A DNA stretch of 64,000 nt from Variovorax ginsengisoli. GTDB taxonomy: Bacteria > Pseudomonadota > Gammaproteobacteria > Burkholderiales > Burkholderiaceae_C. A program made the translations under genes and the position numbers. Under the pieces are notes generated by a model. It had not been told where the DNA came from, searched no databases, and saw only the letters and a list, made by a program, of their open reading frames with translations. The first letter of the stretch is position 1. Each line of letters opens with the position of its first letter. The DNA lies in the NCBI RefSeq assembly GCF_030486595.1, contig NZ_JAUJZH010000002.1, positions 124,001 through 188,000 on the forward strand. The letters run 5' to 3'. Positions 9,657 to 18,611 of the stretch are shown here, piece after piece.

Positions 9657-12600
9657 TCAGGCGGCGACCGGCGCGGCGGGGTTTCCGCTCCAGCGCGAAA
9701 ACGGCGGGATGCTTTCGCCCTTCATCACCAGCGTGAGCGGACCGAGCTGGGCGCCGTCGTGCACCGTCGCACCGTAGAGCACGATGCTGCGCGGGCCGAT
9801 GTTGACCCGGGCGCCGATGTCCACGTGATGGATCTTCATCACGCGGTCCTCGAACAGGTGGGTCTGCGGGCAACACTGGGCATTGAGCTCGCTGTGGTCG
9901 CCGATGCGCACGCAGTCGAACTCGGTGAGGTCGGTGGTGTCCAGGTAGACCCCGCGGCCGATCTTCGCGCCCAGCAGGTTGAACGCCAGCGGCAGCCAGG
10001 GTGTGCCGCGCAGGTAGTGCATGAAGTTGGGCACAGCGATGCCCTCGTAGAGGTTGGTCGCGGCCTCGGAGAGCCAGACGAAGGGCGTCCACATCGGCAC
10101 CGCGAGCGGGCGGTAGCGGCGCAGGAAGAGCCACTTGAACAGGACCACGAAGATGAAGGTCGCGAGGCCGAAGACCAGGCCATCTACAGTCAGGTAGGCG
10201 ATCACGGCGCCCCAATGGCCCGCGGCCGCCGAGGGCATCACGGCCAGCACGATGGTGTAGCCGGCGGCGATCACGATGGCGTGCGGCGCAACGATGCGGA
10301 AGGCCTCGACCAGGCCGCGTCCGAGCCTGCGGATGGGCGAGGGGTTGAAGGTCAGGTGCTCCGGATGGCCGGTGACGACTTCGCGCGCCGGCAGGCGCAG
10401 CGCCGGCGAGCCGACCCAGGTGTCGCCGCTCTGGACCGCGGCCGGATCGGGGGCGCGGCCGAGCACGCCGATCAGAACGTTCTCGGGCAGGGTGGTGCCG
10501 TCCGGGATGTAGGCCCCGTTGCCGACGAAGCTGCGGCGCGAAATGACCGTCGGGCGCATCGACATCCAGCCGCCGTCGATCTCCTCGTCGCCCAGCAGCA
10601 CCGCATCGGCGATGAAGCTGCCCTCGCCGAGGGTGAGCATGTCGGGCACGACGCCCAGCGCGGTCGAGATCTCGGCATTGCGTCCGACCTTGGCGCCGAG
10701 CAGCCGGTACCAGGCGGGCGCGAACATCGTCGCGTAGACGCCGTGCAGCACCGCCAGGCTCGACTCCTGGATCTGGTTGACAAGCCATTTGCCGCAGTAG
10801 ACGTTGCTGTGCACCGGCCAGCTGCCGCTCTTCAGGCGCGGCAGCACGCTCCAGCGGATCCCGGCCGAGACCAGCGCGGTGAGCACGATCATCACCGCCG
10901 CCGCCGGCAGCGCCAGCACGAAGTACTTCAGCAGCTGCATCACGACCCCGTTGGTCTCCAGCCAGGGGAAGCGGTCGAAGTCGTCCAGCACGTCGATCAG
11001 CATGAAGGTCGGGAACAGGGGCAGGAAGAACAGCGCCGCCACCAGCAGGGCGCCGGTGAAGAAGAACAGCCCTTCGCCGATCCGCCGGCGCCGGCTGACG
11101 GCGGGGCGCGGGCGCAGCGAAGCCGGGTCGAAGGCACCCGCATCGCGCGCCGGCGAACCGCTCCAGATGCGCCCGGCCGGCACCGCCTGGCCCTCGGCCA
11201 GCGCGGACTGGGCGTCGAGATGGCCCCAGTCCCCGATCCGGGTATGGCCTTCCAGCACCGCGTAGGAGCCGACGTGAGCCTGCGCGCCGATGGCGATCGG
11301 CCCGAGGCGCAGCTCGCCGCACAGCACGCGCGCGTTCTCGAAGTTGACCGCGTTGCCGATGCTCGCGCCGTCCCCGACCGAGAACAGGTCGGGCGCGCGA
11401 AGCTTGACCGACCCGATCATCACGTCGCGCCCGATGCGCGCGCCCAGCGCCCGCAGCCACCAAGCGTGGAGCGAGGATCCGCTGATGAAATAGGTGGGCG
11501 CCGCATCGACCAGCCGGTCGGCCAGCCACCAGCGGAAATAGGTCAGGCCCCAGAGCGGGTAGCGGCCCGGCGCCAGCCGCCCGGCGATCAGCCATTTGCC
11601 GGCCAGGGCCAGGACGAACTCGAGCACCGTGGCGACCAGGAAGGCGGCCACCGACATCGCCACCGCGTAGGGAACCGAATCGCCTGGACTGCCCGTATAG
11701 AAGTGGTAGGTGAAGAAAGGCGCCAGCCACTGCGCCATGCGAATGGCGACCAGCCCCGGGATGGCCAGCGCCTGCGCCAGGCCGCAGCGCCAGCGGCGCC
11801 ATGCCGAAGGCGGCGTCCAGTCGGGCACGCGCTCGGCAGCCTGGGTGCCGCTGGCCTCCAGCGCGGCAGCGATGCCGCCGACCGTGCGGTTCCGGTAGAT
11901 CTCGCGCACCGTGATCCGGGCAAAGCGCGGATCGGCCCGCAGCATCGACGCGAGCCGCGCCGCCAGCAGCGAATGGCCGCCGAGTTCGTCGAAGAAATCC
12001 GAATCGCGCCGGATCGCGAAGCCGGGGAAGAGGGTGGCCAGCGCCGCGAACAGCGCGACTTCGGCGGCCGTCTCCGGGCGGTCCGAATCGCCTGCGGGAG
12101 CGACGGCTTCCGGGAGCGGCTGCGCCTTCAAGGCCTTGCGATCGATCTTGCCGGAACTCAGCCGCGGCATCTGCGGCAGCAGCTCGATCCGGCCCGGCAC
12201 CATGTAGGGGGGCAGCCGCGCAGCGAGCGCCGAGCGCAGCGCGGGCGCCGAGACCTCGGCGCTGCCCTCCGGCACCAGGAAGGCGATCAGCTGGTCGACG
12301 CCCTGGACCTCGCGCAGCACCACGGCCGCGGTACCCACGCCCGGCTGCTGTGCCAGCAGCACCTCGATCTCGCCGAGCTCGACGCGAAAGCCGCGAATCT
12401 TGACCTGGTCGTCGGTCCGGCCCAGGCACTGGACGCGCCCGAGTTCGTCGATGCGGGCCAGATCGCCCGTGCGATACAGCCGGGCATCGTCGGTGTCGCG
12501 CGACCAGGGGTTGGGGAGGAACTTCTCGGCCGTCAGCTCGGGGCGCCCCAGATAGCCCGCCGCGACGCCGGGCCCGGTGATGCACAACTCGCCGATCTCG

Positions 12601-13694
12601 CCGCGCGGCAGCAGCCGGGGGCCGGCCGCCATGTCGGTAGCGATCACCAGCAGCGCGTAGTTGGGCAGCGGCAGGCCGATGGTGACGGGGTCGTCCACCG
12701 CCAGTTCGGCCATGCTGGCCGACACCGTGGTTTCGGTCGGGCCGTAGCTGTTGAAGAGCTGGCGGCCGGGCCGGGCCCAGCGCGCCACCAGCGAGGGCGG
12801 ACAGGCCTCGCCGCCGAGGTTGATCAGGCGCAGGCTCGGCACGTCCTGGCCGAAGAGGGCGAGCAGCGTGGGCACGGCATGCAGCACGCTGATGCCGTGC
12901 ACGGCCAGCGCCTGCGGCAGCGCTTCGGGGTCGGAAGCCAGCGCCTTCGGCGCGATCCAGAGCGTCGCGCCGACCAGGTAGCTGAGCCAGATCTCCTCGA
13001 ACGACATGTCGAAGGCGACAGAGAAACCCTGGTAGACGAGGTCGTCCTCACGCACGCCCAGCATCTCGTTCTCGCTGCGCAGGAAGTGGCAGATGCTGCG
13101 CTGGCTGATGGCGATGCCCTTGGGCTTTCCGGTCGAGCCCGAGGTGTAGATCACGTAGGCCGGGTGCTCGGGCAGCGCCGCGGCGCGCCGCTGCAGCGCG
13201 CCAGCCGGGACGCGCTCGGCCAGCAGCGCCTCGACCCGCCAGAGCGGTCGGCCGATGGCCGCCAGGCGGGGCGCGAACTCGCTGCAGCTCAGGATGCCCG
13301 CGGCACCGGCATCGTCCAGGCAGGCGGCGATGCGTTCGACCGGCGTGTCGGCATCCAGCGCGAGCCAGGCGGCGCCGGTCTTGGCGATCGCCAGCTGCGC
13401 CACCAGCAGCTCGATGCCGCGCGGCAGCCACAGGCCGACGATCTGCCCGGGGCGGATGCCGTCGTCGATGAGCCGCGATGCACAACGGTCGGCCTGCGCG
13501 TCCAGTTCGCCGTAGCTCAGCCGCCGATCGCCGAAGATCAGCGCCGTCCGGGTCGGAACGCGTTGGGCGGTGGCCTCGAACAACGACGCCAGGACCTCGT
13601 CTCGAATGAGTTCGGGCCGCTCGGGGCCGCGCAGGATGGGAGAGGCGTCGAACGGGTCGGCGTGGGGGAAAAGGGCAGGGTTCGGGCGAAACAT
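9657..13694 (-). CDS. Pls/PosA-family non-ribosomal peptide synthetase (poly-amino-acid synthetase-like)
   Basis: A 1345-residue membrane-bound single-module synthetase. The adenylation domain (1-525) has core motifs YTSGSTGKPKG (183-193), NSYGPTETT (315-323), LYRTGDLA (406-413), GRTDDQVKIRGFRVELGEIE (425-444) and catalytic K516. The carrier domain holds the phosphopantetheine serine S575 in LGGHSLLA. The rest has six membrane helices in three pairs (about 643-697, 870-945, 1135-1190), each followed by a hexapeptide-repeat, acyltransferase-like domain. This is the architecture of epsilon-poly-L-lysine synthetase Pls, about 1320 residues. There is no condensation or thioesterase domain. By-eye pocket residues are D229, M230, E233, H272, I291, L293, S316, V324, S325 and K516; the acidic E233 suggests a basic amino acid. 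The product is unknown. Confidence 0.88.
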   Translation of the reverse strand: MFRPNPALFPHADPFDASPILRGPERPELIRDEVLASLFEATAQRVPTRTALIFGDRRLSYGELDAQADRCASRLIDDGIRPGQIVGLWLPRGIELLVAQLAIAKTGAAWLALDADTPVERIAACLDDAGAAGILSCSEFAPRLAAIGRPLWRVEALLAERVPAGALQRRAAALPEHPAYVIYTSGSTGKPKGIAISQRSICHFLRSENEMLGVREDDLVYQGFSVAFDMSFEEIWLSYLVGATLWIAPKALASDPEALPQALAVHGISVLHAVPTLLALFGQDVPSLRLINLGGEACPPSLVARWARPGRQLFNSYGPTETTVSASMAELAVDDPVTIGLPLPNYALLVIATDMAAGPRLLPRGEIGELCITGPGVAAGYLGRPELTAEKFLPNPWSRDTDDARLYRTGDLARIDELGRVQCLGRTDDQVKIRGFRVELGEIEVLLAQQPGVGTAAVVLREVQGVDQLIAFLVPEGSAEVSAPALRSALAARLPPYMVPGRIELLPQMPRLSSGKIDRKALKAQPLPEAVAPAGDSDRPETAAEVALFAALATLFPGFAIRRDSDFFDELGGHSLLAARLASMLRADPRFARITVREIYRNRTVGGIAAALEASGTQAAERVPDWTPPSAWRRWRCGLAQALAIPGLVAIRMAQWLAPFFTYHFYTGSPGDSVPYAVAMSVAAFLVATVLEFVLALAGKWLIAGRLAPGRYPLWGLTYFRWWLADRLVDAAPTYFISGSSLHAWWLRALGARIGRDVMIGSVKLRAPDLFSVGDGASIGNAVNFENARVLCGELRLGPIAIGAQAHVGSYAVLEGHTRIGDWGHLDAQSALAEGQAVPAGRIWSGSPARDAGAFDPASLRPRPAVSRRRRIGEGLFFFTGALLVAALFFLPLFPTFMLIDVLDDFDRFPWLETNGVVMQLLKYFVLALPAAAVMIVLTALVSAGIRWSVLPRLKSGSWPVHSNVYCGKWLVNQIQESSLAVLHGVYATMFAPAWYRLLGAKVGRNAEISTALGVVPDMLTLGEGSFIADAVLLGDEEIDGGWMSMRPTVISRRSFVGNGAYIPDGTTLPENVLIGVLGRAPDPAAVQSGDTWVGSPALRLPAREVVTGHPEHLTFNPSPIRRLGRGLVEAFRIVAPHAIVIAAGYTIVLAVMPSAAAGHWGAVIAYLTVDGLVFGLATFIFVVLFKWLFLRRYRPLAVPMWTPFVWLSEAATNLYEGIAVPNFMHYLRGTPWLPLAFNLLGAKIGRGVYLDTTDLTEFDCVRIGDHSELNAQCCPQTHLFEDRVMKIHHVDIGARVNIGPRSIVLYGATVHDGAQLGPLTLVMKGESIPPFSRWSGNPAAPVAA

Positions 13695-13751
13695 GGACGG
13701 GTTCTGATGCAGCGGTGCTGCTGGCGCACCGCCTTGGCTTCGGCGCGCCGG

Positions 13752-13934
13752 CTAAGGCTTGGTGGGCTCGACCTTGCGGATCTGCAGCATCTCCGGACGG
13801 ACCTGCTGCTGCAGCCGTTGCGGCTCGGTCTCGCTGAAGCGCGCGGGCTCGGCGCCGAAGAGGGCCAGCGCGCCGCGGGTCCAGGCGAAATAGCCCAGGT
13901 TGGCGACGAGCAGGAGGACGACGACCAGGCGCAT
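13752..13934 (-). CDS. Small single-pass membrane protein, possibly a truncated SPOR-family relative
   Basis: A 60-residue protein starting MRLVVVLLLVANLGYFAWTR, one N-terminal membrane anchor, followed by a short soluble tail containing EPQRLQQQVRPEMLQI. From memory, this resembles the N-terminus of longer membrane-anchored SPOR-domain proteins that follow birA/coaX in Comamonadaceae; here no SPOR domain remains. It begins 8 bases after the birA stop and belongs to the SET-birA leftward run. An in-frame start 34 codons upstream would lie inside birA and lacks membrane character. The function is unknown. Confidence 0.65.
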   Translation of the reverse strand: MRLVVVLLLVANLGYFAWTRGALALFGAEPARFSETEPQRLQQQVRPEMLQIRKVEPTKP

Positions 13935-13942
13935 GGGTCCTG

Positions 13943-14740
13943 TCAAATCGGGGCGGGACGGGGCCGGACACTGACTTCGGCGCTGCTGATCATCTGTACG
14001 CCCGCGGCGGTGCGGACCAGCAGTTCGCCACCCCATCCGACCCCTTCGCAGTGGCCTTCGGTGCCGTCGCTGAGCCGCACTTCACGGCCGCGCAGCACAT
14101 CGCGCGCGGCGAAGCGGGCCGCGAAGGGCACGAAGCCGCTGCCGCTGAACAGCAGCACGTCGCGCACCAGCGGTGCGGCGATCTCGCGCAGCACCTCGCC
14201 CGGCGTCGCGCCCGGCCGCCATTCCTTCAGCCAGGCGGGCGGCGTGCTGAGGTTCGCCGCTTCGCGCGCGCCGATGTTGATGCCGATGCCGATCACGAGA
14301 TAGCGCTCAGCCACATCCGGCTGGAACAGGGCGGTTTCAATCAGGATGCCACCGAGCTTGCGTTCGCCGACCCACAGGTCGTTCGGCCACTTGAGCCCCA
14401 GGCCGGCGGCACCGGAGGGGTCCAGGCTTTCGGCCACGCTGACGCCGACCGCGAGCGACAGGCCGGACCAGTCCCGCGGGGCGAGCGACAGGCCGAGCGA
14501 AAAGGTCAGCGAACTCGGCTCGCGGGCGTCCTGGGCGCTTTGCCAGGGACGCCCCAGGCGGCCGCGGCCGGCGGTCTGGCGCTCGGCCACGAGCAGCACG
14601 GCGGCGTTGTGGCCTTCGCGGGCACGGCGCATCAGCTCGGTGTTGGTGGAACCGATCTCGGCCACCACCTCGACGCCGATGCCGGGCAGCACCGGCGCCA
14701 GGCTCTGCGCGATCTCGTCTTCGAACCAGGGGGCGGGCAT
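13943..14740 (-). CDS. birA: Biotin--[acetyl-CoA-carboxylase] ligase
   Basis: Attaches biotin to the carrier protein of acetyl-CoA carboxylase via biotinyl-AMP, in the cytosol. At 265 residues it is the single-function form: there is no N-terminal DNA-binding helix-turn-helix, so it should not repress biotin genes. The catalytic loop is QTAGRGRLGRPW (about 55-66), preceded by the substrate-binding IGSTNTELMRRA. The segment GLKWPNDLWVGERKLGGIL is the ligase signature with the conserved K-W-P-N-D. Its ATG lies 2 bases after the stop of the SET-domain gene, implying coupled translation. No coaX gene follows; the small membrane protein does. Confidence 0.95.
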   Translation of the reverse strand: MPAPWFEDEIAQSLAPVLPGIGVEVVAEIGSTNTELMRRAREGHNAAVLLVAERQTAGRGRLGRPWQSAQDAREPSSLTFSLGLSLAPRDWSGLSLAVGVSVAESLDPSGAAGLGLKWPNDLWVGERKLGGILIETALFQPDVAERYLVIGIGINIGAREAANLSTPPAWLKEWRPGATPGEVLREIAAPLVRDVLLFSGSGFVPFAARFAARDVLRGREVRLSDGTEGHCEGVGWGGELLVRTAAGVQMISSAEVSVRPRPAPI

Positions 14741-14742
14741 GC

Positions 14743-15357
14743 TCAGCGCTTGTCGGACTTCTCGGCCTTTTCGGCCTTGGCGTTCTTTTTCTTGTCGGCC
14801 TTGGCGGATTTCTTGTCGGCCTGCTTTTCAGCCTTCTTTTCGGCCTTCCTGGCTTTTTTCTTCTTCTTTTTCTTCTTGCCCTCGTCGTCATCCTTTGGCG
14901 CCAGCAGCGTGCCGCGGCAGTCCGCCGACCCGCACCAGCAGGGGAACTCGGACAGCAGCTTCTTGGTGTACGGCTCGTCGATGATCAGCCCGTAGTCGTA
15001 GTTCAGCTCTTCGCCGGCCGCGATGTTGCGCAGCGCCTTGATGAAGACCCGGCCATTCTGCTCGTCGGCCTCGCAATTCGGCTCGCAAGAGTGATTGATC
15101 CAGCGCGAGGCGTTGCCATCGACATTGCCGTCGATCACGCGGTCGTCGTCGACGTGGAAGTAGAAGGTGTGCTGCGGCTGGGTCGGATCGTGGGGATGGC
15201 GCCGGAGGGCTTCCTTCCAGGAAATGACCTCGCCCTTGTATTCGATGAGCGTTTCGCCTTCTGCAATATCCTGCACGGCGAAGACGCCGTTGCCGTGGAC
15301 ACCGGAGCGACGGGTCTGGATTCGGCGGCCGCCGGAAATGGGGGATTTGGAAGGCAT
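14743..15357 (-). CDS. SET-domain protein-lysine methyltransferase-like protein with lysine-rich tail
   Basis: A 204-residue protein. Residues about 12-130 form a SET domain: GVHGNGVFA (19-27, SAM-binding G-x-G), RWINHSCEPNCEA (85-97) and GEELNYDYG (115-123), which supplies the catalytic tyrosine. A post-SET cysteine motif C-W-C-G-S-A-D-C follows at 140-147, its cysteines able to bind zinc with C94. Residues 160-204 are almost only Lys, Ala, Glu and Asp (eight Lys in a row at 161-168), a histone H1-like tail. SET enzymes methylate protein lysines with S-adenosylmethionine; the target here is unknown and could be DNA-binding proteins or its own tail. The gene is coupled to birA and divergent from topB. 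Confidence 0.88.
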   Translation of the reverse strand: MPSKSPISGGRRIQTRRSGVHGNGVFAVQDIAEGETLIEYKGEVISWKEALRRHPHDPTQPQHTFYFHVDDDRVIDGNVDGNASRWINHSCEPNCEADEQNGRVFIKALRNIAAGEELNYDYGLIIDEPYTKKLLSEFPCWCGSADCRGTLLAPKDDDEGKKKKKKKKARKAEKKAEKQADKKSAKADKKKNAKAEKAEKSDKR

Positions 15358-15609
15358 CGCCGAAGTCTGTTAGTTTGAATATGTACGCATGCGCGTGCGC
15401 GTACGCACGCGAGAAGCGCCCGATTGTAAATGTCGCCCCCACGCTCCCCATTTCGTGTGGTTCGCTGCCCCCCGAGGGGGCGCAGGCCGCCTTGGGGCGG
15501 CCCGGCGGCGGCCTGGTCGCCCCCACCCCCGCCTCGCGTGGGACGGCCGGGGGAGGGGGCAACCCCTGTCGGGGGATGCGGGTGTGACTGAACGAATAGG
15601 ATTGGTTGA
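15358..15609. repeat. Intergenic region with stacked GC hairpins between the SET gene and topB
   Basis: 252 bases without a gene. Next to the SET start is a short alternating purine-pyrimidine run (GCGTGCGCGTACGCACGCG around 15391-15410). Then come CCCCCC-GA-GGGGG (15468-15480) and a strong hairpin GGCCGCC-TTGG-GGCGGCC (15485-15502), followed by more G/C runs to about 15575. A similar hairpin cluster lies at 42315-42440. The look is of a dispersed intergenic repeat, but copy number cannot be judged from one window. A topB promoter must lie near the right end; none stands out. Confidence 0.5.
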
Positions 15610-18600
15610 ATGAAAACGTTGGTGATTGCAGAAAAACCCTCGGTGGCGCAGGACATCGTGCGCGCGTTGACGCCGGTGGCCGGCAAGTTCGACAAGCACG
15701 ACGAGCACTTCGAGAACGACAAGTACGTCGTCACCAGTGCCGTGGGTCACCTGGTCGAGATCCAGGCGCCGGAAGAATTCGACGTCAAGCGCGGCAAGTG
15801 GAGCTTTGCCAACCTGCCGGTGATCCCGCCGCGCTTCGACCTGAAGCCGGTCGACAAGACCAAGACGCGGCTCAACGCGGTGGTCAAGCAGGCCAAGCGC
15901 AAGGACGTGACCCAGCTGGTCAACGCCTGCGACGCGGGCCGCGAGGGCGAGCTGATCTTCCGCCTGATCGAGCAATACGCCGGTGGCAAGGCACCGCTGG
16001 GCAAGCCGGTCAAGCGGCTCTGGCTGCAATCGATGACGCCGCAGGCGATACGCGACGGCTTCGAGCAGCTGCGCACCGACAAGCAGATGCAGGGCCTGGC
16101 CGACGCCGCCCGCTCGCGCTCCGAGGCCGACTGGCTGGTCGGCATCAATGGCACGCGCGCCATGACCGCCTTCAACTCGCGCGACGGCGGCTTCTTCCTG
16201 ACCACCGTCGGGCGGGTGCAGACGCCGACCTTGTCGGTGGTGGTCGAGCGCGAGGAAAAGATCCGCAAGTTCGTCAGCCGCGACTATTGGGAAGTGCACG
16301 GCAGCTTCCTGGCCGAGGCCGGCAGCTACCCTGGCAAGTGGTTCGACCCGAACTGGAAGAAGCCGCCGCCCGGCCCCGACGGCGTGCCCGACCCCGAGCA
16401 ACGTGCCGACCGGGTCTGGAACGAGCGCGAGGCGCGCGAGATCGCCGACGCCGCGCGCGGCAAGCCCGCCACCGTCACCGAAGAGAGCAAGCCCACCACC
16501 AGCGCATCGCCGCTGCTGTTCGACCTGACCTCGCTGCAGCGCGAGGCCAACGGCCGCTTCGGCTTCAGCGCCAAGACCACGCTGGCGCTGGCGCAGAGCC
16601 TCTACGAACGCCACAAGGCGCTGACCTATCCGCGGACCGACTCGCGCGCGCTGCCCGAGGACTACCTGCCGGTGGTCAAGGACACGATGAAGATGCTGGC
16701 CAATAGCGGCATGAAGCACCTCGCGCCCTTCGCGCAGCAGGCGGTCGACAACAACTACGTGAAGCCGTCGAAGCGCATCTTCGACAACGCGAAGGTCAGC
16801 GACCACTTTGCGATCATCCCGACCTTGCAGGCGCCCAGCGGCCTGTCCGACGCCGAGCAGAAGCTGTACGACTTCGTGGTGCGGCGCTTCATGTCGGTGT
16901 TCTTCCCGAGCGCCGAATACCAGGTCACGACGCGCATCAGCACGGTCGAGCAGGACGGCAAGAAGTATCCGTTCCGCACCGACGGCAAGGTGCTCGTCAA
17001 GGCCGGCTGGCTGGCGATCTGGGGCAAGGAAGCCGAGGACGACGAGAAGGACGACGACAAGGACGGCAAGCGCCTAGTGCCGGTCAAGCCGGGCGAACTG
17101 GTGAAGGTCGAAGCGGCCGATCCCAAGGGACTGAAGACCCGCCCACCGGCGCGCTATTCGGAAGCCACGCTGCTCGGCGCGATGGAAGGCGCCGGCAAGA
17201 CCATCGACGACGACGAATTGCGCGAGGCCATGCAGGAGAAGGGCCTGGGCACGCCCGCCACGCGCGCGGCCACCATCGAAGGCCTGCTGGCCGAGAAATA
17301 CATGATCCGCGAAGGCCGCGAGCTGATCCCGACCGCCAAGGCCTTCCAGCTGATGACGTTGCTGCGCGGGCTCGGCGTCGAGGAACTCTCCAAGGCCGAG
17401 CTGACCGGCGAATGGGAATACAAGCTCGCGCAGATGGAGCACGGCAAGCTGAGCCGCGAGGCCTTCATGCGCGAGATCGCCGAGATGACGGAGCACATCG
17501 TCAAGAAGGCCAAGGAATACGACCGCGACACCGTGCCCGGCGACTACGCCACGCTGGCGACGCCGTGCCCCAATTGCGGCGGCGTGGTCAAGGAGAACTA
17601 CCGCCGCTACAGCTGCACCGGCAAGCCGGGCGCCGGCGCGAGCGCCGACGCCCACGGGCGTGCACATGACGCCGCCGGACAAGCCGGCAGCGAGCCCTGC
17701 GGCTTCTCGTTCGGCAAGTCGCCGGCCGGGCGCACCTTCGAGGTGGCCGAGGCCGAGGCGCTGCTGCGCGACAAGCACATCGGCCCGCTGGAAGGCTTCC
17801 GCTCGAAGGCCGGGTGGCCCTTCACCTCCGAGATCATCCTGAAGTTCGACGACGAGGCGAAGAACTGGAAGCTGGAGTTCGACTTCGGCGACGACAAGAA
17901 CGCCGACACCGGCGAGATCGTCGACTTCAGCCAGCAGGACACCGTGGGCCCGTGCCCGGTCTGCGGCGCGCCGGTGTTCGAGCACGGCAGCAACTACGTC
18001 TGCGAGAAGTCGGTGCCGACCACCGCGCAGCCGACGCCGAGCTGCACGTTCAAGACCGGCAAGATCATCCTGCAGCAGCCGGTGGAACGCGCGCAGATGG
18101 AAAAACTGCTAGCCACCGGCAAGACCGACCTGCTCGACAAATTCGTCTCGATGCGCACCCGCCGCGCCTTCAAGGCCTTCCTGGCCTGGAACAAGGACGA
18201 GGGCAAGGTGACCTTCGAGTTCGAGCCGCGGACCAGCAAGTTCCCGCCGCGCAAGACCTTCGCCAAGGCGGCGCCGGCGGCGGCGAAGAAGGCGGCATCC
18301 AAGACGCCGGCGGCCAAGAAGGTCGCGGCGGCGAAGAAGTCCGCCGCGCCCAAGGCGCCGCGCAAGCCGGGCGCCGGGCTCAAGCCCAGCGACGCGCTGG
18401 CCGCGGTGATCGGCGCCGAACCGGTGGCGCGCACCGAGGTCATCAAGAAGCTGTGGGACTACATCAAGGCCAACGGCCTGCAGGACGCGGCCAACAAGCG
18501 CGCGATCAATGCCGACGCCAAGCTCAAGCCGGTGTTCGGCAAGGACCAAGTCACGATGTTCGAGCTGGCCGGCATCGTCGGCAAGCACCTCGGGGCATGA
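15610..18600 (+). CDS. topB: DNA topoisomerase III fused to a C-terminal SWIB domain
   Basis: A type IA topoisomerase that relaxes and decatenates DNA by single-strand passage. It is 996 residues against about 650 for E. coli TopB. The TOPRIM domain starts MKTLVIAEKPSVAQDIV and has ACDAGREGELIF near 110-121. The active-site tyrosine is Y340 in TYPRTDSRALP. Two zinc-ribbon-like cysteine clusters follow (TPCPNCGG with YSCTG, then GPCPVCGAP with YVCEKS and SCTF). A Lys/Ala/Pro linker (about 885-920, AAAKKAASKTPAAKKVA style) leads to a SWIB/MDM2-like domain at 921-996. SWIB domains are best known from eukaryotic chromatin remodellers and chlamydial proteins. It is divergent from the SET gene and coupled to a small lipoprotein. 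Confidence 0.95.
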   Translation: MKTLVIAEKPSVAQDIVRALTPVAGKFDKHDEHFENDKYVVTSAVGHLVEIQAPEEFDVKRGKWSFANLPVIPPRFDLKPVDKTKTRLNAVVKQAKRKDVTQLVNACDAGREGELIFRLIEQYAGGKAPLGKPVKRLWLQSMTPQAIRDGFEQLRTDKQMQGLADAARSRSEADWLVGINGTRAMTAFNSRDGGFFLTTVGRVQTPTLSVVVEREEKIRKFVSRDYWEVHGSFLAEAGSYPGKWFDPNWKKPPPGPDGVPDPEQRADRVWNEREAREIADAARGKPATVTEESKPTTSASPLLFDLTSLQREANGRFGFSAKTTLALAQSLYERHKALTYPRTDSRALPEDYLPVVKDTMKMLANSGMKHLAPFAQQAVDNNYVKPSKRIFDNAKVSDHFAIIPTLQAPSGLSDAEQKLYDFVVRRFMSVFFPSAEYQVTTRISTVEQDGKKYPFRTDGKVLVKAGWLAIWGKEAEDDEKDDDKDGKRLVPVKPGELVKVEAADPKGLKTRPPARYSEATLLGAMEGAGKTIDDDELREAMQEKGLGTPATRAATIEGLLAEKYMIREGRELIPTAKAFQLMTLLRGLGVEELSKAELTGEWEYKLAQMEHGKLSREAFMREIAEMTEHIVKKAKEYDRDTVPGDYATLATPCPNCGGVVKENYRRYSCTGKPGAGASADAHGRAHDAAGQAGSEPCGFSFGKSPAGRTFEVAEAEALLRDKHIGPLEGFRSKAGWPFTSEIILKFDDEAKNWKLEFDFGDDKNADTGEIVDFSQQDTVGPCPVCGAPVFEHGSNYVCEKSVPTTAQPTPSCTFKTGKIILQQPVERAQMEKLLATGKTDLLDKFVSMRTRRAFKAFLAWNKDEGKVTFEFEPRTSKFPPRKTFAKAAPAAAKKAASKTPAAKKVAAAKKSAAPKAPRKPGAGLKPSDALAAVIGAEPVARTEVIKKLWDYIKANGLQDAANKRAINADAKLKPVFGKDQVTMFELAGIVGKHLGA

Positions 18601-18611
18601 AGGGGATTCGC

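Noticed and set aside
9534..14303. A 1589-residue open frame on the plus strand opposite the synthetase
   Set aside because: It crosses several genes, has only Arg/Gln/Ala-rich sequence and matches no family. The minus strand has full NRPS motifs.
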